Source: Lachnospiraceae bacterium (lineage in GTDB: Bacteria; Bacillota; Clostridia; Lachnospirales; Lachnospiraceae). Taken from it: 57,791 nucleotides of DNA. The position numbers and the translations under genes are program-made. The stretch covers positions 1-57,791 of the forward strand of contig JAFTEC010000083.1 of the NCBI GenBank assembly GCA_017453865.1. The letters run 5' to 3'. Of this stretch, positions 44,453 through 52,598 are shown one piece after another. The notes under the pieces are model-generated. The model made no database searches and was not told the origin of the DNA. It worked only from the letters and a program-made list of their open reading frames with translations. How positions within the stretch are numbered: position 1 is the stretch's first letter; each line of letters starts with the position of its first letter.

Positions 44453-44665
44453 CTACACCATTACCTTTCTGGCAAGAGCTTCATCCAGTGCGATCCTTGA
44501 TTCCTTCACCTTTACTATCACATTTCCCCCGACTGCACTTATCAGAGTCACATCTCCGCCGACTGTAAAGCCCAGATCCTCGAGATGCCTTTTCACCTCC
44601 GGGCTTCCTCCTATCTTCGTGATAACGTACTCTTTACCTGCATCGGCCAGGATAAGTGGTAACAT
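44453..44665 (-). CDS. FeoA-family protein (2)
   Basis: 70 residues from the ATG at 44665, which has GGGGG 11-15 bases upstream and gives the family N-terminus MLPLILADAGKEYVITKIGG. An in-frame GTG at 44686 would only add seven residues. Core: EVKRHLEDLGFTVGGDVTLISAVGGNVIVKVKESRIALDEALARKVMV. First gene of the iron-uptake operon; tandem feoA genes are common in Clostridia. Confidence 0.9.
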   Translation of the reverse strand: MLPLILADAGKEYVITKIGGSPEVKRHLEDLGFTVGGDVTLISAVGGNVIVKVKESRIALDEALARKVMV

Positions 44666-44691
44666 ACGCGCATTAACCCCCTTCACTTTTT

Positions 44692-44707
44692 GTTAGCTCC
44701 CTCTAAC
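44692..44707. promoter_or_regulatory. Inverted repeat GTTAG-N6-CTAAC
   Basis: Short perfect inverted repeat just upstream of the feo start codon. It resembles half-sites of metalloregulator boxes but is short. Weak candidate operator. Confidence 0.35.
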
Positions 44708-44749
44708 CCTGTTATAACTCCCAATATTTTATTTGTCAAGAATAATTGG

Positions 44750-44779
44750 AACTAAAGTTAAATATTTTTAATTTGAGTT
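44750..44779. promoter_or_regulatory. Candidate metalloregulator operator
   Basis: AACTAAAGTTAAA and TTTAATTTGAGTT, 13-base arms with a 4-base spacer and 11 of 13 complementary positions. Located between the divergent feo operon and the DtxR/MntR-type gene, where an autoregulated Fe/Mn operator would be expected. Confidence 0.45.
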
Positions 44780-44811
44780 TAAATAAAACAGTTTTTATGG
44801 TATTATGCTGA

Positions 44812-44870
44812 AAGATCCTTCGCTGACGCGCTGAGCGCGGCGGTGCCCCGCAAAGGATGTTCGGATGACA
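44812..44870 (+). repeat. Intergenic repeat, short copy C
   Basis: GATCCTTCGCT joined directly to GACGCGCTGAGCGCG and GCGGTGCCCCGC. It keeps the first arm and hairpin 2 but lacks hairpin 1. Lies just upstream of the metalloregulator gene. Confidence 0.7.
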
Positions 44871-44881
44871 AGGAGATTTTT

Positions 44882-45256
44882 ATGAACGTAGAAAAAACCA
44901 TAGAGGATTATTTGGAAGCAATACTTATGATAAAGGAAAAGCAGGGCTATGTGCGCTCCATCGACGTGGCGGATCATCTCGGGGTCACGAAGCCCAGTGT
45001 AACCTATTCCACGAAAAGACTTAAGGAAAAGGGCTATCTCACCAGCGATCACGCAGGTATGCTGGTCCTCACGGACGCCGGTATGGAGATCGCGGACAGA
45101 ACCTATACGCGGCACAAGACCCTCACAAAATTCTTTACGCAGCTGGGAGTGGATCCGGATGTCGCAAGGGAGGATGCCTGCAAGATAGAGCATGACCTGA
45201 GCGAAGAGACCTTCCAGGCTCTCTGTAAGCATGCAAAACTGGAATTGTCAGAGTAA
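44882..45256 (+). CDS. MntR/DtxR-family metal-dependent regulator
   Basis: 124 residues from the ATG at 44882; the upstream extension to 44843 lies in repeat sequence. Winged helix: TIEDYLEAILMIKEKQGYVRSIDVADHLGVTKPSVTYSTKRLKEKGYL. The dimerisation helix is RHKTLTKFFTQLGV and EDACKIEHDLSEE. The putative metal ligands (Asp and Glu in EDYLEA, His in RHKT, Glu and His in KIEHD) match MntR. There is no SH3-like third domain, as in MntR. Divergent from the feo operon, so probably its repressor. Confidence 0.9.
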   Translation: MNVEKTIEDYLEAILMIKEKQGYVRSIDVADHLGVTKPSVTYSTKRLKEKGYLTSDHAGMLVLTDAGMEIADRTYTRHKTLTKFFTQLGVDPDVAREDACKIEHDLSEETFQALCKHAKLELSE

Positions 45257-45310
45257 ATGTATTAGAATAGAAGTTCCTATAATCATTGAAAGGAGAATTC
45301 CCGTCGATTA

Positions 45311-46669
45311 ATGGCAGTCCGTAAAGAAAATAAGATGGGCGTCCTGCCCGTAAAGAAGCTCATCATAATCATGTCCCTTCCTATGATGATCTCCATGCTG
45401 GTGCAGGCACTGTATAATGTTGTTGACAGTATTTTCGTATCCCAGATCAATGAAAATGCCCTGACCGCGGTTACGCTCGCCTTCCCCATGCAGAACCTTA
45501 TGATAGCCGTGGGAAGCGGAACCGGCGTCGGCATCAACGCGCTTCTTTCCCGATCACTTGGCGAGAAGCGCTATGACCGTTCCGATGCTGCGGCAAATAT
45601 GGGTATATTCCTGACCTTTTTATGCTTTATTCTTTTCCTTATAATAGGTCTCCTTTTTTCCCGAAGCTTCATAATGACCCAGACAGATAACAGCGAGATC
45701 CTGGAATACGGGACCACCTACCTCAGGATAGTAAGCTGCCTGTCTCTCGGGATCTTTTTCCAGATGACCTTTGAGCGTCTTTTACAGTCCACGGGCAGAA
45801 CCTTTTACAGTATGATCTCCCAGGCCACCGGTGCCATCATCAATATCATCTTTGACCCCATATTGATCTTCGGTCTCTTCGGTATTCCGAAGATGGGAGT
45901 TGCAGGCGCGGCGATAGCCACGGTTCTGGGGCAGTCCGTTGCGGGGACGCTGGGTCTCTTCCTCAATCTTAAATACAACAGTGATATCAATCTTTCATTA
46001 AAAAGGGTATTGAATATTGACGGTTCCGTGATAAAAGAGATCTACATGGTGGGAGTTCCTTCCATATTGATGATATCCATCGGTTCTGTTATGACCTACC
46101 TTATGAACAGGATCCTCATAGTATTCTCCACTACCGCTACGGCGGTATTCGGTGCATACTTCAAGCTGCAGAGCTTCTTCTTTATGCCCGTATTCGGCCT
46201 TAATAACGGAGTGATACCGGTCCTCGCCTACAATTATGGTGCAAAGAAAAAGGAGCGCATAAAGGAAACCCTTAATTTTTCCATTACACTCGCGGTCTGT
46301 GTTATGTTAACCGGAACCGTGATTTTTGAAGCAATGCCGGAAAGACTTCTCGGCTTCTTCAATGCCTCGGAGGAAATGCTTGCGATCGGAGTTCCGGCCC
46401 TCAGGATAATGGGGCTCATCTTCCCCTTTGCGGGAGCCAGCATCGCAATGGGTTCCATATTCCAGGCCTTTTCCGAGAGCATTTATTCTCTGATAGTTTC
46501 GGTCGGAAGGCAGCTTATACTGCTGATCCCCGCCGCCTGGCTTTTGTCCCTTACCGGGGTCGTGGATAATGTGTGGTGGGCTTTCCCTATCGCGGAGATC
46601 GGCTCTTTTATACTGTCCACCATCTTTTTCAGGCGCCTTATGAAAAAGGTGTCCGCGGAGCTGTCATGA
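45311..46669 (+). CDS. MATE-family efflux transporter
   Basis: 452 residues with about twelve hydrophobic helices in two similar halves. The first half begins KKLIIIMSLPMMISMLVQALYNVVDSIFVSQINENALTAVTLAFPMQNLMIAVGSGTGVGINALLSR, a clear MATE signature. Exports drugs or metabolites using Na+ or H+. Coupled to the next gene by an ATGA overlap. The ribosome-binding site GGAG is about 15 bases before the ATG. Confidence 0.93.
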   Translation: MAVRKENKMGVLPVKKLIIIMSLPMMISMLVQALYNVVDSIFVSQINENALTAVTLAFPMQNLMIAVGSGTGVGINALLSRSLGEKRYDRSDAAANMGIFLTFLCFILFLIIGLLFSRSFIMTQTDNSEILEYGTTYLRIVSCLSLGIFFQMTFERLLQSTGRTFYSMISQATGAIINIIFDPILIFGLFGIPKMGVAGAAIATVLGQSVAGTLGLFLNLKYNSDINLSLKRVLNIDGSVIKEIYMVGVPSILMISIGSVMTYLMNRILIVFSTTATAVFGAYFKLQSFFFMPVFGLNNGVIPVLAYNYGAKKKERIKETLNFSITLAVCVMLTGTVIFEAMPERLLGFFNASEEMLAIGVPALRIMGLIFPFAGASIAMGSIFQAFSESIYSLIVSVGRQLILLIPAAWLLSLTGVVDNVWWAFPIAEIGSFILSTIFFRRLMKKVSAELS

Positions 46670-47151
46670 ACGATAAACTAAAGCAGGAGATCAGCCTGAT
46701 CCTGAGAAGCGATGTTTTTTCGAGGCTAAAGGGACAGACCCATCATATCAATACCACTCTTGACCGGCACATTATCTCGGTAGCCCTTGTCTGCAAAAGG
46801 ATCTCTTCATTTCTAAAGAGATTCAATGCAGGGATAAATGAGGATGAGCTGATAATCGCGGCTCTCTGCCACGATCTTGGTATGTCTGACAGGCATGATA
46901 AGAAGGTTTTTCCGACGCATCGGGATCTGGCGCTTAAGCATGGCGAGAGGAGTGTTTATTATGCAAGGGAGATACTTGGGCTTGCTTTTACCGAGAGGGA
47001 AGAAGATATAGTGAAGCAGCATATGTTTCCGATGCTGCGGCCGCCCCGCAGTATAGAGGGCTGGATACTGATAACTGCCGATAAATTCTGTACTGTATGG
47101 GATTTCCTGGGATGTGCCTTAAACCGTTTACCTTTTCATAAGAAATCTTAA
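46666..47151 (+). CDS. HD-domain phosphohydrolase
   Basis: 161 residues from the ATG at 46666, overlapping the MATE stop by 4 bases. HD motif AALCHDLGMSD near residue 65, preceded by TTLDRHIISVAL. Later motifs are THRDLALKHGERSVYYA and VKQHMFPM, then ILITADKFCTVWDF with the final Asp. Small HD proteins of this kind hydrolyse phosphate esters of nucleotides; substrate unknown. Confidence 0.85.
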   Translation: MNDKLKQEISLILRSDVFSRLKGQTHHINTTLDRHIISVALVCKRISSFLKRFNAGINEDELIIAALCHDLGMSDRHDKKVFPTHRDLALKHGERSVYYAREILGLAFTEREEDIVKQHMFPMLRPPRSIEGWILITADKFCTVWDFLGCALNRLPFHKKS

Positions 47152-47200
47152 GAAATTCTTTTGTTCAAAGACACAAACCGTTTTCAAAGATAACGTATTT

Positions 47201-47228
47201 TTGACACAGTTTCCCTGTATTATATGTT
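47201..47228 (+). promoter_or_regulatory. Candidate promoter in intergenic gap
   Basis: TTGACA, 16-base spacer, TATGTT, with no gene downstream on this strand before a terminator at 47294. Confidence 0.4.
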
Positions 47229-47234
47229 TCATAA

Positions 47235-47323
47235 AAGAAATGTGAATTGACTTTTTCATAACTCTCCTTAAACTAATTATTTTACTCCCACTAAGCCCGC
47301 TATTGTGCCGCGGGCTTTTTGAT
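47235..47323 (+). ncRNA. Possible small RNA of about 85 nt
   Basis: Defined only by the upstream candidate promoter and the downstream intrinsic terminator. It contains CTCTCC, which could pair with Shine-Dalgarno sequences. No known family recognised. Confidence 0.25.
47294..47323 (+). terminator. Intrinsic terminator
   Basis: Stem AGCCCGC / GCGGGCT (47294-47300 with 47310-47316), 9-base loop, followed by TTTTGATTT. It ends the MATE-HD unit or a small RNA. Confidence 0.88.
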
Positions 47324-47343
47324 TTGCCGGAAAAGCACGGTTT

Positions 47344-48279
47344 CTATACCTCTTCGTAGAAGGTGTCCGGTCTTTCACTGTCAAACTGCTCGTTTGCAAA
47401 CATAACCGTCACGAGATCCCTGTCAGACTCAAGGTTCGTGATACTGTGGGTATACCCGGGCAGCATTATGACAGCCCTCATATCCTCGCCCCTAACCTCA
47501 AAGCTATGAACCCTGTCGCTTCCGATCCTTCTTAGCTTTATGAGCCCGTGTCCCGATACAACGATAAAGATCTCCCACTTGGTATTATGCCAGTGCTGGC
47601 CGCGTGTCACCCCGGGCTTTGCAATGTTAACGGAGACCTGTCCGCAGCTACCGGTTTTGATTAGCTCGCTGAAAACTCCCCGGTTATCCGTATTCATTTT
47701 CACGGGATAGGACATCCTTTTCTCCGGAAGGAAGGAAAGATACAGGGAATACAGCTTATAGGAAAAGCTGCCCCGGGGCATTTCGCGGATAAAGAGGGTG
47801 CTGTTCAGGCTGCTGAAGGACTCCAGTGCCTCGATAACGGAGTCCACCGTAACCTTATAGGTCTTCGGACCTGAAACCGTTGGTTCCGCCTGCTTCCCCT
47901 CCAGTACGTCCAGTACCTCCTCTATCAGATCCTCCACGAACATAAGCTCCAGCACCTCGCCGGAGGAATACGCGGGATAATCCTTTTTATCCGCTGCTGC
48001 CTCGCAGAGCCTCTGCATAAATGATCCGGAATCGTCCCATTTGCCCACTATCATGGGCGTAGGGTAACTAAGGAGCTCCCTGCCCCCGCTTTCCACCCTT
48101 AAAAGGTCTTCTTTTTCCGAAGGAAGGATTATCCGCGTATCCCCTCCCTCGCAGCCTGAAACCGAGCTTATGGAGAGCTCTGCCCTGCTCCGGTTCCTTC
48201 CGTCTGAGATTGCCTGAAGGTTTTCCAGAAAATTCTTTTTTATAAAATCATCTTTTCCTATTACCGAGATCTTCATCAC
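47344..48279 (-). CDS. CapF-like protein: eroded reductase domain plus cupin
   Basis: 311 residues. The C-terminal about 120 residues match the CapF/WbjC cupin domain: VNIAKPGVTRGQHWHNTKWEIFIVVSGHGLIKLRR and MLPGYTHSITNLES, with the metal ligands (His, His, Glu and a late His) in place. In CapF the N-terminal half is an NAD(P)-dependent SDR reductase. Here the expected GxxGxxG reads VIGKDDFIKKNFL, with the last two Gly lost, and no YxxxK catalytic pair stands out. The protein is shorter than CapF (about 370). No capsule genes are near. It overlaps the radical SAM gene by 4 bases. Confidence 0.78.
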   Translation of the reverse strand: MMKISVIGKDDFIKKNFLENLQAISDGRNRSRAELSISSVSGCEGGDTRIILPSEKEDLLRVESGGRELLSYPTPMIVGKWDDSGSFMQRLCEAAADKKDYPAYSSGEVLELMFVEDLIEEVLDVLEGKQAEPTVSGPKTYKVTVDSVIEALESFSSLNSTLFIREMPRGSFSYKLYSLYLSFLPEKRMSYPVKMNTDNRGVFSELIKTGSCGQVSVNIAKPGVTRGQHWHNTKWEIFIVVSGHGLIKLRRIGSDRVHSFEVRGEDMRAVIMLPGYTHSITNLESDRDLVTVMFANEQFDSERPDTFYEEV

Positions 48280-49106
48280 ACATTCCCTTCATATACGTAT
48301 TCAAGGCTTTCCCTGGCGGCAGCCGCAAGGTCAAAGATAAGCTTCCTGTCCGTCGCTTCTCTGTCAGTCATATTATACTGCGGGAAAAATCTGGAAATAT
48401 GGTATGGGATCTCATGACCCTTACCGTCATTGAGTCCCGCGATCCATGATACTATCTCACGTATCTCATCGGCCGTATCATTGATCCCCGGGACAATTAA
48501 GGTCGTGATCTCCATATGACAGCTCTTCGCAGCCTCCTCTATAAAGCTTAGAGTCTGATGAAGGTCCCCCTTCAGGATATCCCTGTACACCTTTTCCGAA
48601 AAGGATTTGAGATCGATATTCATGGCATCGATATAGGGAAGGATCTCCCGTAGAACATTAAGCTCCGCGGTACCGTTTGAAACAAGCACATTCTTCATAC
48701 CGGCTCTTTGTACCAGACGGGCGGTATCCCGCACGAATTCATAGCCTACCAGAGCCTCGTTATAGGTGAAGGCAACACCGATATTTCCGTTCTTTCTTTC
48801 CCTTTCCGCGATACTTAAGATCCACTCCGGATCTGCCCTGTCAAAGCCAATGTCGTCTGTCTGGGAGATCTCGTGGTTCTGGCAGAAGGGACAGCGGAGA
48901 TTGCAGCCGTAGGAACCAAGGGACAGGATGCGGCTTCCCGGGAAAAAGCGGTGTAAGGGCTTCTTTTCTATCGGATCAAGGGCAAGGGAGGTAATGACAC
49001 CGTAATTTTTGGCTTCGATCCTGCCCCCTTTATTATGTCTTGCCCTGCAGTAGCCTGTCTGACCCTCCTTAAGCTCGCAGTGACGGAAACATACCTCACA
49101 CCTCAT
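48276..49106 (-). CDS. amrS: AmmeMemoRadiSam system radical SAM enzyme
   Basis: 276 residues from the ATG at 49106, which begins MRCEVCFRHCELKEGQTGYCRARHN. The longer frame to 49196 lies within the upstream gene and does not fit the family. The radical SAM cluster motif is SYGCNLRCPFCQNHEIS (CxxxCxxC). Additional Cys near the N-terminus (CEVC..C) are typical of this group. FTYNEALVGYEFV and VSNGTAELN follow the PflA-like pattern. The target reaction is unknown. It overlaps the MEMO-AMMECR1 gene by 11 bases and the CapF-like gene by 4. Confidence 0.92.
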   Translation of the reverse strand: MRCEVCFRHCELKEGQTGYCRARHNKGGRIEAKNYGVITSLALDPIEKKPLHRFFPGSRILSLGSYGCNLRCPFCQNHEISQTDDIGFDRADPEWILSIAERERKNGNIGVAFTYNEALVGYEFVRDTARLVQRAGMKNVLVSNGTAELNVLREILPYIDAMNIDLKSFSEKVYRDILKGDLHQTLSFIEEAAKSCHMEITTLIVPGINDTADEIREIVSWIAGLNDGKGHEIPYHISRFFPQYNMTDREATDRKLIFDLAAAARESLEYVYEGNV

Positions 49107-50487
49107 GCCTTGTAACCTCAAAGCGCTCCAGCCGTACATCCTTATCACTGACAGGGATACCTGCCTTCTGCTTTGCAATGGCGACCTGTTCCTCAATGGT
49201 ATCCACGCCGTCTAGGTTCGGGAGCAGAAGTCCTCTCTTCATCCCCTTTGTGACTATCACCCCGTAGCGCTTCACATCCAGCTCATCTTCCGAATCTATT
49301 TCCTCCGGCTCATCCAGAATATCCACACTGTATTCAAGGAACGGAAGCTCATCCTCCCTGACCGGAGCAAACCTTGGATCGCGGGTGGATGCGCTTATGG
49401 CATTGCTGATGATCTCTTCCGCGATGGAATCCCTTACCGGAAGGATCGTCCCGATGCAGCCTCTAAGAGCCCCGTCTATATGAAGGGATACAAAGGCTCC
49501 GGCTCGTTTTTCCAGCATTTCCGAGGGAAGCTCCTCCGGGAGCTTTATTATCTTCCCGTCCTTTATATAGCTCTCTATGGTCTGCCTGGCAAGCCTAATA
49601 TACTCATCCTCAGCGCTCTTCCTCATTTCAAGCTTCTCCTTTGCGGCGAAATACCACTTATCGAAAAAATTCCGTTTCGGATCCTCTCCCCTGACGCGGA
49701 AGGTGCAGATACCGTAGCCCACACCGGTCACATCCTGATGGGAAAGCCTCTCTATATCCAGGGCTGTCCTGTCAAAGGCGCCGGCCATTATCACAAAGGA
49801 ACGGTGCCCGCATTCCGCAGATTTCTCGAGGAGCTCAGGCTCAAAATCCATTAGTCTCTCAAACTCCCCGCTTCCCATTACATCCATGATCCTTTTATCA
49901 TATTCCGGACCTGCGGGGTCAAAGCCATAGGGACCGTGATGCTTAAGCTTATGGGAAAGGTCTCCGCTTGCCACATAGAGTACCCGCCTGTCAAGCTCCT
50001 CCGCAGCCTTTTTTATCATCATTCCAAGGCTGTAATGCTCCAGAAGGGAAATTCCGGATATTCCAAGCCTTACAAGCTTAAATGCCGTATATTTTTTTAG
50101 GATAAAATATAGCGGTACCATGGTGCCGTGATCAAGCTCGGGACTTCTCTCTCCCTCCGTACCTGCGGGAAAATTCACCTCGGCACAGAGCTCTACTATA
50201 CGATCCCTTAGCTCACAGTCATAGTCCACATTCATACCTGCCCCGGGAGCATTGAACTGCCTAAGGTTTCCCCCGGCTCCGTTTCCCGGACAGATATGCA
50301 GGTAGTCCGCGTACATCACCACATGGGGCGATGACAGGACTATCGTATCGGGCTTCAGGGCGGCGACAAATTCCGCCGCCTTTTCATAAGCCCTGGTGGT
50401 TTCTTCTATGACTCTCTCTTCACCCTTTCCAACCTCCGGAACAATGAGGGGAGGGTGAGGCACCATTATACCGCCGACTATTGCCAT
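49096..50487 (-). CDS. MEMO-AMMECR1 fusion protein (AmrB-AmrA)
   Basis: 463 residues in two domains. Residues 1-265 are a MEMO/LigB-like class III dioxygenase domain: GGIMVPHPPLIVPEVGKGEE, LSSPHV, DHGTMVPLYFI, YVASGDLSHKL and FGFD-like FEPELLEKSAECGHRSF. Residues 290-463 are AMMECR1: EYIRLARQTIESYIKDG, GAFVSLHIDGALRGCIGTILPVRDSIAEEIISNAISASTRDPRFAPV (LRGCIG motif). These domains are often separate genes; fusion supports joint action with the radical SAM partner. AAAGGAGGA precedes the ATG. It starts 23 bases after thiT with no terminator. Confidence 0.93.
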   Translation of the reverse strand: MAIVGGIMVPHPPLIVPEVGKGEERVIEETTRAYEKAAEFVAALKPDTIVLSSPHVVMYADYLHICPGNGAGGNLRQFNAPGAGMNVDYDCELRDRIVELCAEVNFPAGTEGERSPELDHGTMVPLYFILKKYTAFKLVRLGISGISLLEHYSLGMMIKKAAEELDRRVLYVASGDLSHKLKHHGPYGFDPAGPEYDKRIMDVMGSGEFERLMDFEPELLEKSAECGHRSFVIMAGAFDRTALDIERLSHQDVTGVGYGICTFRVRGEDPKRNFFDKWYFAAKEKLEMRKSAEDEYIRLARQTIESYIKDGKIIKLPEELPSEMLEKRAGAFVSLHIDGALRGCIGTILPVRDSIAEEIISNAISASTRDPRFAPVREDELPFLEYSVDILDEPEEIDSEDELDVKRYGVIVTKGMKRGLLLPNLDGVDTIEEQVAIAKQKAGIPVSDKDVRLERFEVTRHEV

Positions 50488-50510
50488 CTTTCCTCCTTTG
50501 TACGGAAGCT

Positions 50511-51197
50511 TCAGGCAGCCTTTACAACGCCCTCCTGCTGCAGCGCAAGTGCTTTCACGCTGTTCAATGCCTTAGAAACCGCAGGCACAAGAAGTATCAC
50601 AATCGTGAACCCTGCTTCCGCAAAAATATATGCACCGTTATAAGTAAAAGAATACACTGCAGGATTCATTCCCTCGGGGGCATAATCCGCGAAGAAGATG
50701 AAGCCTGAAAGGAAGGAGAATACAAATCTCCCGATGACACCTATTATATACCCTTTTATCAATCCATGCTTTGCATTATGGAAAATACCTGAGAGCCCCA
50801 GAGCTCCAAAAGCAAAGATATAATCACAGAATACCTGTGGTACGCTTAAAATGTAGGGGTCAACTATAAGCTGGAGAAGACCATACGCAAGGGCTGCGCT
50901 AAGTCCGGTCCTGAGTCCGTACCAGTATCCGATCAAAGTGATAAAGAACATGGAAAACAGCGTGACTGATCCGCCCATTGGCATATGAAATATCTTGATA
51001 AATGATGTTACATAGGCAAGCGCCATAGCCATTGCCGCGAAAACGAGTCTCCTGGTACCGGTCCTCACCCTGGTCGTCGACGACGTAAGATAGCAGGCAA
51101 TAAGCAGCAACAGGAGCATCAGCACTATGACCGCCGTATAGCCTACTCCTGTAAGTGCATAACTTCCGTCCTCTGTGAGTGTTGCAAAAATAGACAT
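50511..51197 (-). CDS. thiT: Thiamine transporter ThiT (ECF S component)
   Basis: 228 residues, about seven hydrophobic segments; the first (about 17-38) is an extra N-terminal helix. The ThiT core contains RRLVFAAMAMALAYV, FHMPMGGSVTLFSMFFITLIGYWYGLRTGLSAALAYGLLQLI, IFAFGALGLSG and FADYAPEGMNPAVYSFTYNGAYI, including the aromatic and Glu/His residues of the thiamine pocket. It needs the shared ECF module encoded elsewhere. A TPP riboswitch lies upstream. First gene of the unit containing the AmmeMemoRadiSam genes. Confidence 0.94.
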   Translation of the reverse strand: MSIFATLTEDGSYALTGVGYTAVIVLMLLLLLIACYLTSSTTRVRTGTRRLVFAAMAMALAYVTSFIKIFHMPMGGSVTLFSMFFITLIGYWYGLRTGLSAALAYGLLQLIVDPYILSVPQVFCDYIFAFGALGLSGIFHNAKHGLIKGYIIGVIGRFVFSFLSGFIFFADYAPEGMNPAVYSFTYNGAYIFAEAGFTIVILLVPAVSKALNSVKALALQQEGVVKAA

Positions 51198-51203
51198 AAA
51201 AAA

Positions 51204-51230
51204 ACCTCCTTAAAAATACACACGGAGGGG
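51204..51230 (-). promoter_or_regulatory. Anti-Shine-Dalgarno hairpin in thiT leader
   Basis: In the RNA, CCCCTCC (51224-51230) can pair with the Shine-Dalgarno GGAGG (51205-51209), 7 bases before the ATG. Such a hairpin would let the TPP riboswitch control translation of thiT. Confidence 0.5.
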
Positions 51231-51257
51231 AAAAATGACATCAAAAACAATGTCTCT

Positions 51258-51360
51258 GCTTTCCTACGCCGGTATTACCCGGTTCAGGTCCAAGGGTCCC
51301 GGTGTTCTGCCAAAAAACAGGCTCTCCACAGGTTCTCAGCGAAAGCTCCCCCAGCGTTCT
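51258..51360 (-). promoter_or_regulatory. TPP (THI-element) riboswitch
   Basis: Read on the minus strand it has GCTGGGGGAGC, the diagnostic CGCTGAGA, then ACCCTTGGACCTGAACCGGGTAATACCGGCGTAGGAAAGC, all conserved thi-box parts in order. The P3 region has an insertion with a T-rich loop. It precedes thiT by about 60 bases. No T-tract terminator follows, which favours translational control. Confidence 0.96.
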
Positions 51361-51544
51361 CATTAAGTTTCGGCACTACTATAGCGGTTTTCCGCCCTGC
51401 GGTCAAGTTTGTTTTCCGCATTCCGGGGATAAACGCAGTAATCATTGCAGCGTTAATCCCTTCCCACCCAAGTTTTGATTGAAAACACAGCGTAAGTATG
51501 GTATTTTCTTTCGTGGAAAATCTGAGAAAGCTGGTAATAATACT

Positions 51545-52579
51545 ATGGAAATGCCGATGGAATTCATACGGAAGCTGCCTACTCCCATGGAGCTGAAGGA
51601 GCAGTTTCCCGTAAGCAAGGAATTAAGCAGAATAATTGACAGACGGCTTGACGAGATAAAGGCTGTTTTTGAAGGAAGGGACGACCGCTTTCTTCTGATA
51701 ATCGGGCCCTGCTCCGCGGACAATGAGGATGCGGTGATGGACTATCTCACAAGGCTTGCCGGTGTTTATGATAAGGTTAAGGAACGGATCCTGATAATAC
51801 CCAGGGTCTATACGAATAAGCCCCGTACCAAGGGCACAGGCTACAAGGGTATGCTGCACCAGCCTGACCCCGAGGGAAACGAGGATCTTCTTGCCGGAAT
51901 AATCGCCATAAGGGAAATGCACACGAGGGTTGTCCGTGAAACCGGCTTCACCTGTGCGGAGGAAATGCTCTATCCCGAAAACCACCGCTACCTGTCGGAT
52001 CTTTTGTCCTATGTGGCTGTAGGGGCGAGATCCGTAGAAGACCAGCTGCACCGTATCGTTGCCAGCGGTATCGGCATCCCTGTGGGAATGAAGAATCCCA
52101 CCGGCGGCGATATCACGGTAATGATGAATTCCATTTCAGCCGCCCGCAGCAGACAGAAATTCCTCTACAGGGGCTGGGAGGTTAAGACCGAAGGAAATCC
52201 TCTCGCTCACGCGATCTTAAGAGGATACGTGGACGCTTACGGCATAAATCACGCAAATTATCACTATGAGGATCTCCGGACCCTCATAAAGAGCTATAAG
52301 GATAACGGACTGGACAACCCCTCAGTTATCATAGACTGTAACCACGCAAATTCCGGAAAGAAATACTTAGAGCAGATCCGGATCGCAAAGGACGTGATCC
52401 ACAGCCGCCATGTTTCAAAGACCATCAGGGGAATAGTGAGGGGTCTTATGATAGAGAGCTACATTGAGGACGGCGCCCAGAAGATCGGCGAGGGCGTATA
52501 CGGAAAATCCATAACCGACCCCTGCCTCGGCTGGGAAAAAAGTGAACGGCTGATCCTTGAGCTCGCAGAGATACTTTGA
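51545..52579 (+). CDS. 3-deoxy-7-phosphoheptulonate (DAHP) synthase, class I AroG type
   Basis: 344 residues from the ATG at 51545. The frame extends to 51479 but the family begins near FIRKLPTPMELKEQFP. First step of the shikimate pathway, joining PEP and erythrose-4-phosphate. Landmarks are LIIGPCSADN, VYTNKPRTKGTGYKGMLHQPDP, ARSVEDQLHRIVASG, GMKNPTGGDITVMMNSISAA, CNHANSGK and GVYGKSITDPCLGW. This is the E. coli-type (AroF/G/H) enzyme without an ACT or chorismate mutase domain. Convergent with the ACT gene of the indolepyruvate oxidoreductase locus, so synthesis and breakdown of aromatic amino acids lie together. Confidence 0.95.
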   Translation: MEMPMEFIRKLPTPMELKEQFPVSKELSRIIDRRLDEIKAVFEGRDDRFLLIIGPCSADNEDAVMDYLTRLAGVYDKVKERILIIPRVYTNKPRTKGTGYKGMLHQPDPEGNEDLLAGIIAIREMHTRVVRETGFTCAEEMLYPENHRYLSDLLSYVAVGARSVEDQLHRIVASGIGIPVGMKNPTGGDITVMMNSISAARSRQKFLYRGWEVKTEGNPLAHAILRGYVDAYGINHANYHYEDLRTLIKSYKDNGLDNPSVIIDCNHANSGKKYLEQIRIAKDVIHSRHVSKTIRGIVRGLMIESYIEDGAQKIGEGVYGKSITDPCLGWEKSERLILELAEIL

Positions 52580-52598
52580 CAGATTAAGAGCGAAGCCC

